Shown here in pieces: positions 54,442-64,000 of a stretch of DNA of 64,000 nucleotides. A program made the translations under genes and the position numbers. Within the stretch, counting starts at the first letter, position 1, and every line of letters starts with the position of its first letter. Where the stretch lies: NCBI GenBank assembly GCA_050013055.1, contig JBEKGC010000009.1:6646-70645 (forward strand). Reading direction: 5' to 3'. Source of the DNA: Palsa-504 sp050013055 (GTDB lineage: Bacteria; Actinomycetota; Actinomycetes; Streptosporangiales; Streptosporangiaceae). The notes beneath the pieces were generated by a model. It saw only the letters and a list, made by a program, of their open reading frames with translations. It was not told the origin of the DNA and searched no databases.

Positions 54442-55088
54442 TCGGCATGAACCGCCTTCCCGTCATCGTCAGGCAGCACATCGCAGGGTTCCGCATCCTG
54501 CTTGTGTTCACCGTGGTCTGCGGGTTCATCTACCCGCTGGTCATGCTGGGCGTCTCCCAGCTGGCCTTCCACAACCAGGCCAACGGCTCGATGGTCAGCT
54601 ACAACGGCAAGGTCGTCGGGTCCAGCCTGCTGTGCCAGGAGTTCGTGGACGCCAAGGGCAACCCGCTGCCGCAGTACTTCCAGCCCCGGCCGTCCGATGC
54701 TGTCGTCAGCGGAGTCAAGAACGACTACGGCTGCGACCCGCTGTACTCCTCGGCCTCCAACCTTGGCCCGACCAACCCGGCCGAGATCACCGACATCACC
54801 GAGCAGCAGAAGGCCATCTCCGCGTTCGACCACGTGTCGGTCGCCTCGATACCGGCCGATGCGGTAACGGCGTCGGGTTCGGGACTTGACCCGGACATCT
54901 CGCCCGCGAACGCCGCCATACAGGTCGACCGGGTGGCAGCGGCCAGGCACCTGCCGGTGGCCGAAGTCCGCGCCCTCGTCGCCAAGTTCACCCAGGGCCG
55001 GACGCTCGGCTTCCTGGGCGAGCCGCGGGTGGACGTGCTCACGCTGAACATCGCGCTCGACCAGCTGTCCGCCAAGTCCAGCGGCTGA
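54438..55088 (+). CDS. kdpC: Potassium ATPase subunit KdpC
   Basis: 216 residues from GTG 54438 (overlap GTGA with kdpB; ATG 54447 is also possible). One helix (about 20-42) and an outer domain with the KdpC motifs YFQPRPSD, SSASNLGPTNP and LDPDISPANAAIQVDRVA. The conserved Gln-like residue region helps ATP binding at KdpB. Ends with LGFLGEPRVDVLTLNIALD, usual for the family. A KdpE-like regulator starts seven bases after its stop. Confidence 0.95.
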
Positions 55089-55095
55089 GCTCGAC

Positions 55096-56016
55096 GTGAG
55101 GCAGGCGGCTCATCCGAGCGAGATCCTTATCGTCGAGGATCAGCCCGAGCTGGTCCGCGCGTTGCGCATTAACCTGCGCGCCCGGCACTACGAGGTGCTG
55201 ACCGCGCGGACCGGCCGGGAGGCCCTGGCCGTGGCCGCGAGCCATCCGCCCGACGCGATCATCCTCGACCTCGGGCTGCCCGATATCGACGGTACCGAGG
55301 TCATCGTCGAACTGCGCCGGTGGTGCCGGGCGCCGATCATCGTGTTGTCCGGGCGAACCAGCCCGGGCGACAAGATCGGCGCCCTGGACGTCGGGGCCGA
55401 CGACTACGTAACCAAGCCGTTCGCGATGGCCGAGCTGCTCGCCCGGCTGCGCGCCGCGCTGCGCCGCGACGAGGGTGAGCTCGGCCGGGACCGGCCGCAC
55501 CAGGTCACCATCGGCCACTGGCTGGTCGACCTCACCGCGCACCAGATCAGGCCCGTGGCGGCCGATCCCGGTTCAGGTTCAGGTGACGTGGCGCTGGCCG
55601 AGGGCGCAGCGGACGAGGGCGCAGTGGGCGAAGGGGCCGTGGGCGAAGGGGCAGTGGGCGAAGGGGCAGTGGGCGAGGGCGCGGTGGGCGAAGGGGCCGT
55701 GGGCGAAGGCGCGGTGGCCCTGGCGGTGGGCGGGGCCGCGGGTGATGGTTCCCTAGCCCTGACCGAGGGCGACGAGGGGGCGACGCTCCGGCTGACGCCC
55801 ACCGAATGGCGCATCCTGACCATCCTGCTTGACCGGCCCGGCCAGCTTGTGGCGTCGACGCAGATCCTGACCAGGGTCTGGGGGCCAGGGTTTCAGCAGC
55901 GCACCAACTATCTCCGCTTTCACATGGCCCGGCTGCGCCGCAAGCTGGAGGACAACCCCTCTCGCCCCCGCCATCTGCTCACCGAACCCGGCATGGGCTA
56001 CCGCTACCAGCCGTAG
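55096..56016 (+). CDS. KdpE-like response regulator (first copy, with repeat insert)
   Basis: 306 residues. The receiver (about 8-125) opens ILIVEDQPELVRALRINLRA and has the phospho-Asp in IILDLGLPDIDG and Lys in YVTKPFAMAELLA. A 60-residue low-complexity insert with six GAVGE repeats separates it from the winged helix (LRLTPTEWRILTILLDRPG, ending PGMGYRYQP). Both domains resemble the KdpE at 61612 very closely, so this is a second KdpE attached to kdpFABC and lacking its own kinase. It may share KdpD, or work without phosphorylation. Confidence 0.9.
   Translation: MRQAAHPSEILIVEDQPELVRALRINLRARHYEVLTARTGREALAVAASHPPDAIILDLGLPDIDGTEVIVELRRWCRAPIIVLSGRTSPGDKIGALDVGADDYVTKPFAMAELLARLRAALRRDEGELGRDRPHQVTIGHWLVDLTAHQIRPVAADPGSGSGDVALAEGAADEGAVGEGAVGEGAVGEGAVGEGAVGEGAVGEGAVALAVGGAAGDGSLALTEGDEGATLRLTPTEWRILTILLDRPGQLVASTQILTRVWGPGFQQRTNYLRFHMARLRRKLEDNPSRPRHLLTEPGMGYRYQP
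55621..55710 (+). repeat. 15-bp coding repeat in the first KdpE linker
   Basis: Six copies of a 15-bp unit encode AVGEG pentapeptides. They sit between receiver and DNA-binding domains, where length could change regulator geometry. Units differ at one or two positions only. Confidence 0.9.
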
Positions 56017-56834
56017 GCATCAAGACGATGGTCCAGAGGTGCGGGTCTCAGCGGCCCTTGCGGTGGGCCGCCGGGCCTGCGGTCCCGGGCTGCGTGGAGC
56101 ATTTGGTGCATCCTCCCTGCCAGATGCCGACCGTGAACACCGGCCCGCGCGACGGCTCACGATCGAAGCGAAGATCACGCCCTGAGGGCCCGAAGCGCCG
56201 CACCCCAGCCGCCGTCCCCGCCAACCCCCGCCGCTCCCCGCACACGGAACCCACCCGTCACAATTCTCGAAAAAGATCGTGGAATATTCGTCTCACCTGG
56301 AAGTTTTGGTACCCTATCGGGCACCAAACTATCCGTGGGAGCCAGATCTTCCACGCGAATTGGACGGCCCGGCCCGCATCACGTCCGGCCGGACCAGCAT
56401 GGCATACACCTCGTATCACTACCACCAGCCGCCACTGTGCTACCAGCACGACCGCGACGGACCCGCCGCCGGCTGCCCGTCCAGCGGACCCCCCGTGCAC
56501 CGGATCCACCACTTCAAACCCGGGGGGGCGTCGGGAACGGGGCGGGGGTGAGGCCGCGGGACGGGCGCAGCTAGTGGGACGGCAGTGACCGCGTCTTCTG
56601 ACTTAGCAGGCTGCCCACCCGACAAGGCCGCGCTCAGGGATCATGGATGCGGATCGGGCTCGCATTTCCTCGGAGCGAGCAACTTTCCCGCGCATCGGTG
56701 GTACACGGTTCGCCGGCTATGCCGCAAAATGTGAAGCGCAAGAAGAACCCAGGTGGCCCAGGCAGATGATGATGAGCGCACCAGCTGGGGTGAACGGTGC
56801 CGCAGGTTGACCTGATGTGGGCTAGGGGGCGGAG
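56017..56834. other. Intergenic region with repeat copy B before the Ser/Thr kinase gene
   Basis: An 818-bp gap. It contains the full repeat copy B (56231-56487). The first 200 bp after kdpE1 and the last 340 bp before the kinase hold no convincing gene, although short frames exist. The last part is the likely promoter of the kinase gene. Confidence 0.65.
56231..56487 (+). repeat. Hairpin repeat, copy B (257 bp)
   Basis: Aligns in opposite orientation with copy A (32906-33164) from end to end and in the core (56279-56355) with copy C. The core is an imperfect 77-bp hairpin with both ends GTGG/CCAC and a centre of TATCG between GGTACCC and GGGCACC. It follows the kdpE1 gene by 214 bases. No terminal direct repeats or transposase seen. 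Confidence 0.85.
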
Positions 56835-58694
<1,860 letters not shown>

Positions 58695-58891
58695 GGATTT
58701 GTCAGGATTTTGGCGGCGATCGTATGGAAACCGTGAGCAATCCTGCCCTCAGCCGGGTAAACACGGCATCGTGAGTTCAGACTCGTCGGCTGACAGGTGG
58801 CGTGCCTGACCGGGGCCGTGCTTCACAATGAAGGTCAGCGGCAAAGGAAAGAAGCTAGCTCGTTATATGCGACGAAGAAACAGCGCCGGAC

Positions 58892-61615
58892 GTGGCTGAC
58901 AGCGATGGCCTGGTCACCTCAGGCGCCCCGGAGCAACCCGCCCCGCAAACGCCCGCCGGGGCCTCCGGGGCCGCCGGGGCCTCTGGGGTCCGGCCGGGCC
59001 GCGGCCACCTGCGGATATATCTCGGGTCCGCGGCGGGCGTGGGCAAGACCTACGCCATGCTGGGTGAGGGACATCGCCGGGCCGCCCGCGGCGCCGACGT
59101 CGTGGTCGCGTTCGCCGAGGCCCACGGGCGCCCGCAGACGGAGGCGCTGCTGGCCGGCCTGGAAATCATCCCCCGGGCCAACCGGGAATACCGCGGGGCG
59201 GCCTTCGAAGAGATGGACGTGGACGCGGTGCTGGCCCGACGGCCCGAGATCGCCCTGGTGGACGAGTTCGCGCACACCAACGTGCCGGGCTCCCGCAACG
59301 AGAAACGGTGGCAGGACGTCGAGGAACTTCTCGACGCCGGGATCGAGGTGATCTCCGCCGTCAACATCCAGCACCTGGAATCCCTCAACGACGTGGTCGA
59401 GAAGATCACCGGCGTGCCGCAGCGGGAGACCGTCCCCGATGCGATCGTCCGGGCGGCCGACCAGGTCGAGATGGTCGACATGACGGCGGAGGCGCTACGC
59501 CGCCGGATGGCCCACGGGAACATCTACCCGCCGGAGAAGATCGACGCCGCTCTCACCCACTACTTCCGCTCGGGGAACCTGTCCGCGCTGCGCGAACTCG
59601 CCCTGCTCTGGCTGGCCGACAAGGTCGACGAAGGGCTGCAGCGATACCGCACCGAACACCAGATCAAAGGCGCCTGGGAGGCCAGGGAGCGGGTGGTGGT
59701 CGCGCTGACCGGCGGCCCGGAAGGCCGGGCCCTGATCAGGCGGGCGGCGAGGATCGCCGCCCGGTCCGCGGGCGGTGACCTGCTGGCGGTGCACGTGACC
59801 AAGTCCGACGGCCTGACCGGTGCGGATCCGGCCGCGCTGGCCAGCCAGCGGCAGCTGGTCGAGTCCGTGGGCGGCACCTACCACCAGGTGGTCGGCGACA
59901 ATATCGCCGAGGCCCTGCTCGCCTTCGCGCGGGCCGAGAACGCCACCCAGCTGGTGCTCGGGGCCAGCCGCAGGCCCTGGCTGACCGTGATGCTCACCGG
60001 CCCCGGCATCGGTTCGCGGACGATCAAGGGTTCCGGCGACATCGACGTGCACATCGTCACCCACGGGCACATGGGCCGGGGCCGGGGGCTGCCGCGGCCC
60101 CATGGCGCGATCACCCTGCGGCGCAAGCTGGCCGGCTACCTGCTGGCCGCCGGGCTTACCCCGGCGCTGACCGTCGTGCTGGCGAGCCTGCGCAGCGGCA
60201 TCAACCTGACCAGCGACGTGCTGATGTTCCTGGTCGCGGTGATCCTGGTCGCCCTGCTTGGCGGATTCGCCCCGGCCGTACTCGCCGCCATCGCCGGCTT
60301 CTTGCTGCTCAACTACTACTTCACCCCGCCCATCCACCAGTGGACGATCTCGCAGGCGAACAACGCGCTGGCGCTGGCCGTCTTCGTCGCCGTCGCGCTG
60401 CTCGTCAGCTCGGTCGTCGACATCGCGGCCCGGCGCACCCAGCAGGCGGCCAGGGCCAACGCCGAATCTGAGTTGCTCGCCACCACGGCAGGCAGCGTGC
60501 TGCGCGGCCAGCACGGGCTGAGCGCGCTGCTCGACCGGATCAGGGAAGCGTTCGGCATGGATTCGGTCACGCTGCTCGAGCGCAGCTCAGCCGACGGGCC
60601 GCCGCCCGCCACCGGGGCCGCGAGCGAAGCCAGGCGCATGTCGGGCAGCTGGCACGTCGTCGCCAGCCGGGGTGAACCGGCCGTCGCCTGTCCGGAAGAC
60701 GCCGACGTCGAGGTCCCCGTGGCCGACACCTTGTCGCTCGCCCTGCGCGGCCGGACGCTGCCGGCCGCGGACCGGCGCGTGCTCGGCGCGTTCGCCTCCT
60801 ACGCCGCCGTCGCGCTTGACCAGCAGCGGCTGTCCGCCGAGGCGCAGGCGGCCAAGCCGATCGCGGCCGCCGACCGGATGCGGACGGCGCTGCTCGCGGC
60901 CGTCAGCCACGACCTGCGCAGCCCGCTGGCCTCAGCCAAGGCCGCCGTGACCAGCCTGCGGTCGCCGGACGTGAACTGGGCCGCGGAAGACCACGACGAA
61001 CTGCTCGCCACGGCGGATGAGTCGCTGGACCGGCTGACCCACCTGGTCGACAACCTGCTGGACATGAGCAGGCTGCAGGCCGGCGCGCTGTCCTTGTTCC
61101 CGCGCCCGTCCGGGCTGGAAGAGATCGTGTCGCGAGCGCTCGACAACCTGGACCCGGCGGCCAGGGGCATCAAGGTCGACATCGGTGAGTCGCTGCCCGA
61201 GATCAACGTCGACCCGGCCATCCTGGAACGCGTCATCGTGAACCTGACGGAAAACGCGCTCCGCTATTCACCGCCGGGCCGGCCGCCACTGCTGGCGGCC
61301 AGTTCGCTGGGCGACCGGGTGGAGCTGCGCGTCGTCGACCGCGGCCCGGGCATACCCGAGTCCGACCGGGACCGGATGTTCGTGCCGTTCCAGCGGCTCG
61401 GCGACACCGACAACACCACCGGGGTCGGACTCGGCCTGGCGCTGTCACGGGGACTGACCGAAGCGATGGGCGGGACGCTCACCGCGGATGACACCCCAGG
61501 CGGAGGGCTGACCATGACGGTGTCACTGCCGGTCGTTCCGCAGGCTGACTGTCAGTATGAGCCGGGCCACCGCGAACGCTCAGAAGCGGAACGAGCGGGA
61601 GGCAACGCGCCATGA
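58892..61615 (+). CDS. kdpD: Potassium-responsive sensor kinase KdpD
   Basis: 907 residues from GTG 58892. The N-terminal KdpD domain has a Walker-type loop GSAAGVGKTYAML and VDEFAHTNVPGS; a Usp-like domain (about 270-390) follows. Four helices (about 410-515), a GAF-like part and the kinase: H673 in AVSHDLRSPLAS, LTENALRYSPPG, DRGPGIPESDRDRMF and GVGLGLALS. It senses low K+ and turns on kdpFABC through KdpE. Its stop overlaps the kdpE start by four bases. Confidence 0.95.
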   Translation: MADSDGLVTSGAPEQPAPQTPAGASGAAGASGVRPGRGHLRIYLGSAAGVGKTYAMLGEGHRRAARGADVVVAFAEAHGRPQTEALLAGLEIIPRANREYRGAAFEEMDVDAVLARRPEIALVDEFAHTNVPGSRNEKRWQDVEELLDAGIEVISAVNIQHLESLNDVVEKITGVPQRETVPDAIVRAADQVEMVDMTAEALRRRMAHGNIYPPEKIDAALTHYFRSGNLSALRELALLWLADKVDEGLQRYRTEHQIKGAWEARERVVVALTGGPEGRALIRRAARIAARSAGGDLLAVHVTKSDGLTGADPAALASQRQLVESVGGTYHQVVGDNIAEALLAFARAENATQLVLGASRRPWLTVMLTGPGIGSRTIKGSGDIDVHIVTHGHMGRGRGLPRPHGAITLRRKLAGYLLAAGLTPALTVVLASLRSGINLTSDVLMFLVAVILVALLGGFAPAVLAAIAGFLLLNYYFTPPIHQWTISQANNALALAVFVAVALLVSSVVDIAARRTQQAARANAESELLATTAGSVLRGQHGLSALLDRIREAFGMDSVTLLERSSADGPPPATGAASEARRMSGSWHVVASRGEPAVACPEDADVEVPVADTLSLALRGRTLPAADRRVLGAFASYAAVALDQQRLSAEAQAAKPIAAADRMRTALLAAVSHDLRSPLASAKAAVTSLRSPDVNWAAEDHDELLATADESLDRLTHLVDNLLDMSRLQAGALSLFPRPSGLEEIVSRALDNLDPAARGIKVDIGESLPEINVDPAILERVIVNLTENALRYSPPGRPPLLAASSLGDRVELRVVDRGPGIPESDRDRMFVPFQRLGDTDNTTGVGLGLALSRGLTEAMGGTLTADDTPGGGLTMTVSLPVVPQADCQYEPGHRERSEAERAGGNAP

Positions 61616-62400
61616 CGAGAGTTCTCGTCGTCGACGACGAGCCGCAGATCCTGCGGGCGCTGCGGATCAACCTGAGGGTCCGCGACTACGACGTGCACGT
61701 CGCCACCAGCGGGGCAGAAGCGCTCGAGGTGGCCGGCCGGTATCCGCCCGACCTGGTGATCCTCGACCTCGGCCTGCCCGACCTGGACGGCGTCGAGGTC
61801 ATCCAGGGGCTGCGCGGCTGGACCAAGGCGCCCATCATCGTGCTGTCCGGGCGAGCCGACAGCTCCGACAAGGTCGAGGCGCTCGACGCGGGGGCCGATG
61901 ACTACATCACCAAGCCGTTCGGCGTCGAAGAGCTGCTGGCCCGGATGCGCGCCGCCGTCCGGCGGACCAGGCCGGCCGACGATGTGCCCAAGATCACGCT
62001 GGGCCAGCTGGTCATTGACCTGGCCGCCAAGCGTGTCACCCGGCAGGCGCCGATCCCGGCGGGGGCCGGCCCCGACGCCGCGAAGGCGGGGACCAGCCCG
62101 GACCCCGCGGCGGCCGGGGCCGGCCCGGACGCCGCGGCCGGGCCGGCGGACATCAGGCTTACGCCGACCGAATGGCACCTGCTCGAGGTGCTGCTGCGCA
62201 ACCCGGGCAAGCTGCTCACCCGCAACCAGCTGCTGACCGAGGTGTGGGGGCCCGGGTACGCCGACGCGACAGGCAACCTGCGCCTGTACATGGCCCAGCT
62301 GCGGCGCAAGCTCGAACCCGACTCGGCGCGGCCCCGCTGGCTGATCACCGAACCCGGCATGGGCTACAGGTATCAGCCGAGCCCGGACGGCGGCACGTAG
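61612..62400 (+). CDS. kdpE: KdpE response regulator (second copy)
   Basis: 262 residues. The receiver has VLVVDDEPQILRALRINLRV, phospho-Asp in VILDLGLPDLDG and Lys in YITKPFGVEELLA. A 35-residue Ala/Gly/Pro linker (PAGAGPDAAKAG) lies before the winged helix (IRLTPTEWHLLEVLLRNPG, ending PGMGYRYQP). It is the cognate partner of the upstream KdpD. The receiver and DNA-binding parts are near copies of the regulator at 55096. Confidence 0.95.
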   Translation: MTRVLVVDDEPQILRALRINLRVRDYDVHVATSGAEALEVAGRYPPDLVILDLGLPDLDGVEVIQGLRGWTKAPIIVLSGRADSSDKVEALDAGADDYITKPFGVEELLARMRAAVRRTRPADDVPKITLGQLVIDLAAKRVTRQAPIPAGAGPDAAKAGTSPDPAAAGAGPDAAAGPADIRLTPTEWHLLEVLLRNPGKLLTRNQLLTEVWGPGYADATGNLRLYMAQLRRKLEPDSARPRWLITEPGMGYRYQPSPDGGT

Positions 62401-62402
62401 GG

Positions 62403-63110
62403 CTACCAGGGAAAAGGCTGGCCGTCGCGGGTCAAGGTGCCGGTCGGGCCGCCGTTGGGGATGGTGATCGCCCAGATGACGCTGGCCGCGGCCTGGACCA
62501 GCGTCCGCCCGTCCGGATGGCTTTCGCTGGCGGGCCAGCCGGGGCAGACCGCGTTCACCAGGATGCCGTCCCTGGCCAGCTCCGCGGCCAGCAGCCGGGT
62601 GAGCGCGTTAAGGCCCGCCTTGGACACGCTGTAGGCGGGCGAACCGCCGGTCATCACCGCGATCGAGCCGCCCTCGCTGCTCACGTTGACGATCCGCGGC
62701 CGGGTGCTCGAGCGCAGCAGTGGCAGCAGCGCGTGAGTCACCCGCCACGGCCCGAACAGGTTGATGTCAATCGCCTCCGCCACCGTGCCCAGGTCGGCGT
62801 TGCTCGCCGTCGCCCACCGGTCGTACATGGTCGAGGCGTTGTTCACAAGCACATCGGTACGGCCGAACCGTTCCTTCACCCACTCGGCCATCGAGGCGAC
62901 GCTGACCGAGTTGTCCACCTCGAGCTGGCAGGCGACGATCTGGGTGCCCTCCGGATCGAGTTCCTTCGCGGCCAGCTCCCCTTTCCGCAGGTCGCGGGAG
63001 CCAAGGACCACCGCGAAACCGAGCAGGGCCAGCTGGCGGCATACCTCGCGGCCGACGCCGCGATTACCGCCAGTGACCACAGCCACCGGCAGGTCAGCGT
63101 ACACACGCAT
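62403..63110 (-). CDS. Short-chain dehydrogenase/reductase
   Basis: 235 residues; ATG 63110 is chosen over GTG/TTG three and six bases earlier. Rossmann loop VTGGNRGVGREV, NNAS at the fourth strand, catalytic Ser in VSSEGGSIAV and the YSVSKAG Tyr/Lys pair. NADP(H)-dependent by the GGNRGVG loop and following Ser-Arg (GSRD). It resembles plant-type carbonyl reductases. It converges with kdpE with a two-base gap, so 3' ends are nearly touching. Substrate unknown. Confidence 0.92.
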   Translation of the reverse strand: MRVYADLPVAVVTGGNRGVGREVCRQLALLGFAVVLGSRDLRKGELAAKELDPEGTQIVACQLEVDNSVSVASMAEWVKERFGRTDVLVNNASTMYDRWATASNADLGTVAEAIDINLFGPWRVTHALLPLLRSSTRPRIVNVSSEGGSIAVMTGGSPAYSVSKAGLNALTRLLAAELARDGILVNAVCPGWPASESHPDGRTLVQAAASVIWAITIPNGGPTGTLTRDGQPFPW

Positions 63111-63187
63111 CACCAACGCTAACCATGATCGCGACGATTCTCATGGCTGTCATCTTGCCATCCACTGATCGCCGCGCTTACCCACAA

Positions 63188-64000
63188 TTACCCAATCGTC
63201 GCCTGACGATCATCCGGAGCCGACGGGTGCGGCGGGCCCGGCGGGCCCGGCGGGGTCCCGCCGGCCGCGATCTGCTCGAGCCGGTAGCGGAGGCGGCAGA
63301 GCACCACGTTGGCGGTGCCCCGCCTGACGGCCCGGCCCAGGATCGCGCCGCGCTGGTTGAACAGCAGGTACTGCCGGAACTTCTCCGGCTGCACCTCGGG
63401 GATCAGCACCACCAGGCGCTGGTACGTGTGCTCGGCCTCGAGCCGGCCGAGGTACGCCACGATGGGACGGGTGATCGAGCGGCGCACGCTGTGCAGCGTG
63501 ACCAGCGGGACGTTCGGGTGCCATTCCTCCCAGCGCTGACGGAACGACACATCGGTGGCCTCGTCCTCGGGATCGGCGAAGACCACGGTCACCGCGACCA
63601 CCTCGTCGCCGAGGGAAAGCGCGGTGGAGATGCCCTCGGCCACCAGCCGCGATATCCCCGCCACCGGCACGACGACGAGCGAGGCCTGCTTGGACGGCGG
63701 CGCCGGCGTCTGGCCGAGCCCGAGCAGCACGCCGATCCGGCCGTAGGTGCGGTGCACCCGGTCGAACAGCAGCACCAGGCCCGGGATGACGAGCACGATC
63801 AGCCAGGCGCCCGAGGTGAACTTGCTGACCAGTTCGATGACCGTGGTCACCGCGGTCAGCGCCGCCCCCACGCCGTTGACGGCGGCCCTGGCGGTCCAGC
63901 CACGGGTCCGTTCGGTACTCCAGTGCCTGACCATGCCAACCTGGGACAGGGTGAAACCCACGAACACCCCGACGGCGAACAGCGGGACCAGCGCCAGCGT
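63188..64000 (-). CDS. APC-family permease, KimA-like C-terminal part (partial)
   Basis: The gene runs off the window; only about 270 C-terminal residues are seen. The membrane part ends FTLSQVGMVRHWSTE, a conserved stretch in APC permeases, followed by a helix (GAALTAVTTVIELVSKF) and VIPGLVLLFDRVHRTY. The cytoplasmic tail (about 170 residues) has VVVPVAGISRLVAEG and looks Usp-like, as in KimA potassium importers, where c-di-AMP binds. Context next to Kdp supports potassium. An amino acid permease remains possible. Confidence 0.8.
   Translation of the reverse strand, partial: TLALVPLFAVGVFVGFTLSQVGMVRHWSTERTRGWTARAAVNGVGAALTAVTTVIELVSKFTSGAWLIVLVIPGLVLLFDRVHRTYGRIGVLLGLGQTPAPPSKQASLVVVPVAGISRLVAEGISTALSLGDEVVAVTVVFADPEDEATDVSFRQRWEEWHPNVPLVTLHSVRRSITRPIVAYLGRLEAEHTYQRLVVLIPEVQPEKFRQYLLFNQRGAILGRAVRRGTANVVLCRLRYRLEQIAAGGTPPGPPGPPHPSAPDDRQATIG

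Overview
The window is a high-GC stretch from an actinobacterium. Codons strongly prefer G or C in the third position, and GTG/TTG starts and four-base start/stop overlaps are frequent. The families present fit Actinomycetota: a DUF574-type methyltransferase, a decaprenyl-phosphate arabinose enzyme pair, a ctaCDE oxidase operon and a kdpFABC/kdpDE locus. I cannot place it below phylum; a Streptosporangiales-like or Streptomyces-like relative is only a guess. No rRNA, tRNA, insertion sequence, prophage or CRISPR array was recognised.

Layout. 1-3.6 kb: a flippase fused to a GT39-type glycosyltransferase (cut by the window edge) and a GT4 glycosyltransferase. 4-5.3 kb: a nickel/cobalt permease with a near-perfect Nur box. 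5.5-7.7 kb: an HTH-membrane-lectin protein and a small secreted protein. 7.8-12.3 kb: an ABC exporter with a LolA-like partner, a YcxB-like protein and a frameshifted methyltransferase. 12.5-15 kb: an arsenic cluster, arsR divergent from arsM-aquaporin-arsC. 15.5-17.2 kb: a nucleotidyltransferase and a second frameshifted methyltransferase. 17.4-22.8 kb: a minus-strand run of phosphodiester glycosidase, decaprenyl-phosphate phosphoribosyltransferase, DprE2-like reductase, response regulator and kinase. 23-28.9 kb: a cytochrome oxidase operon opened by an extra cupredoxin-like protein. 29.6-32.9 kb: a two-component system with a TlpA-like thioredoxin. 33.3-37.4 kb: tandem HtrA/PDZ proteases. 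37.4-41.8 kb: dapE, a LysR regulator, an aminotransferase and an SGNH hydrolase. 41.8-49.6 kb: a PQQ-propeller lipoprotein, GNAT, ArsR-type regulator, MFS pump, beta-helix protein, HAD phosphatase and membrane glycosyltransferase. 49.8-64 kb: potassium and stress genes: a universal stress protein, a 29-residue membrane peptide, kdpFABC, a first KdpE-like regulator, a Ser/Thr kinase, kdpD, a second kdpE, an SDR and the C-terminal part of an APC/KimA-like permease.

Three themes cut across the window. First, a hairpin repeat occurs three times (15.2, 33.1 and 56.3 kb). It has a 77-bp core, extended to about 260 bp in two copies, and always lies just after a gene's 3' end. Second, in-frame minisatellites of 15-24 bp sit in linkers or N-termini of many unrelated proteins, including KdpE, the Ser/Thr kinase, CtaB, GNAT and the flippase fusion. 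Third, several genes appear broken by shifts of one or two bases in GC-rich runs (small secreted peptide, two methyltransferases, PQQ lipoprotein, probably LysR). These could be real decay or consensus errors in the assembly.

The most original candidates are the Kdp locus (extra small peptide, duplicated KdpE, embedded Ser/Thr kinase), the hairpin repeat family, the flippase-GT39 fusion and the extra cupredoxin in the oxidase operon.
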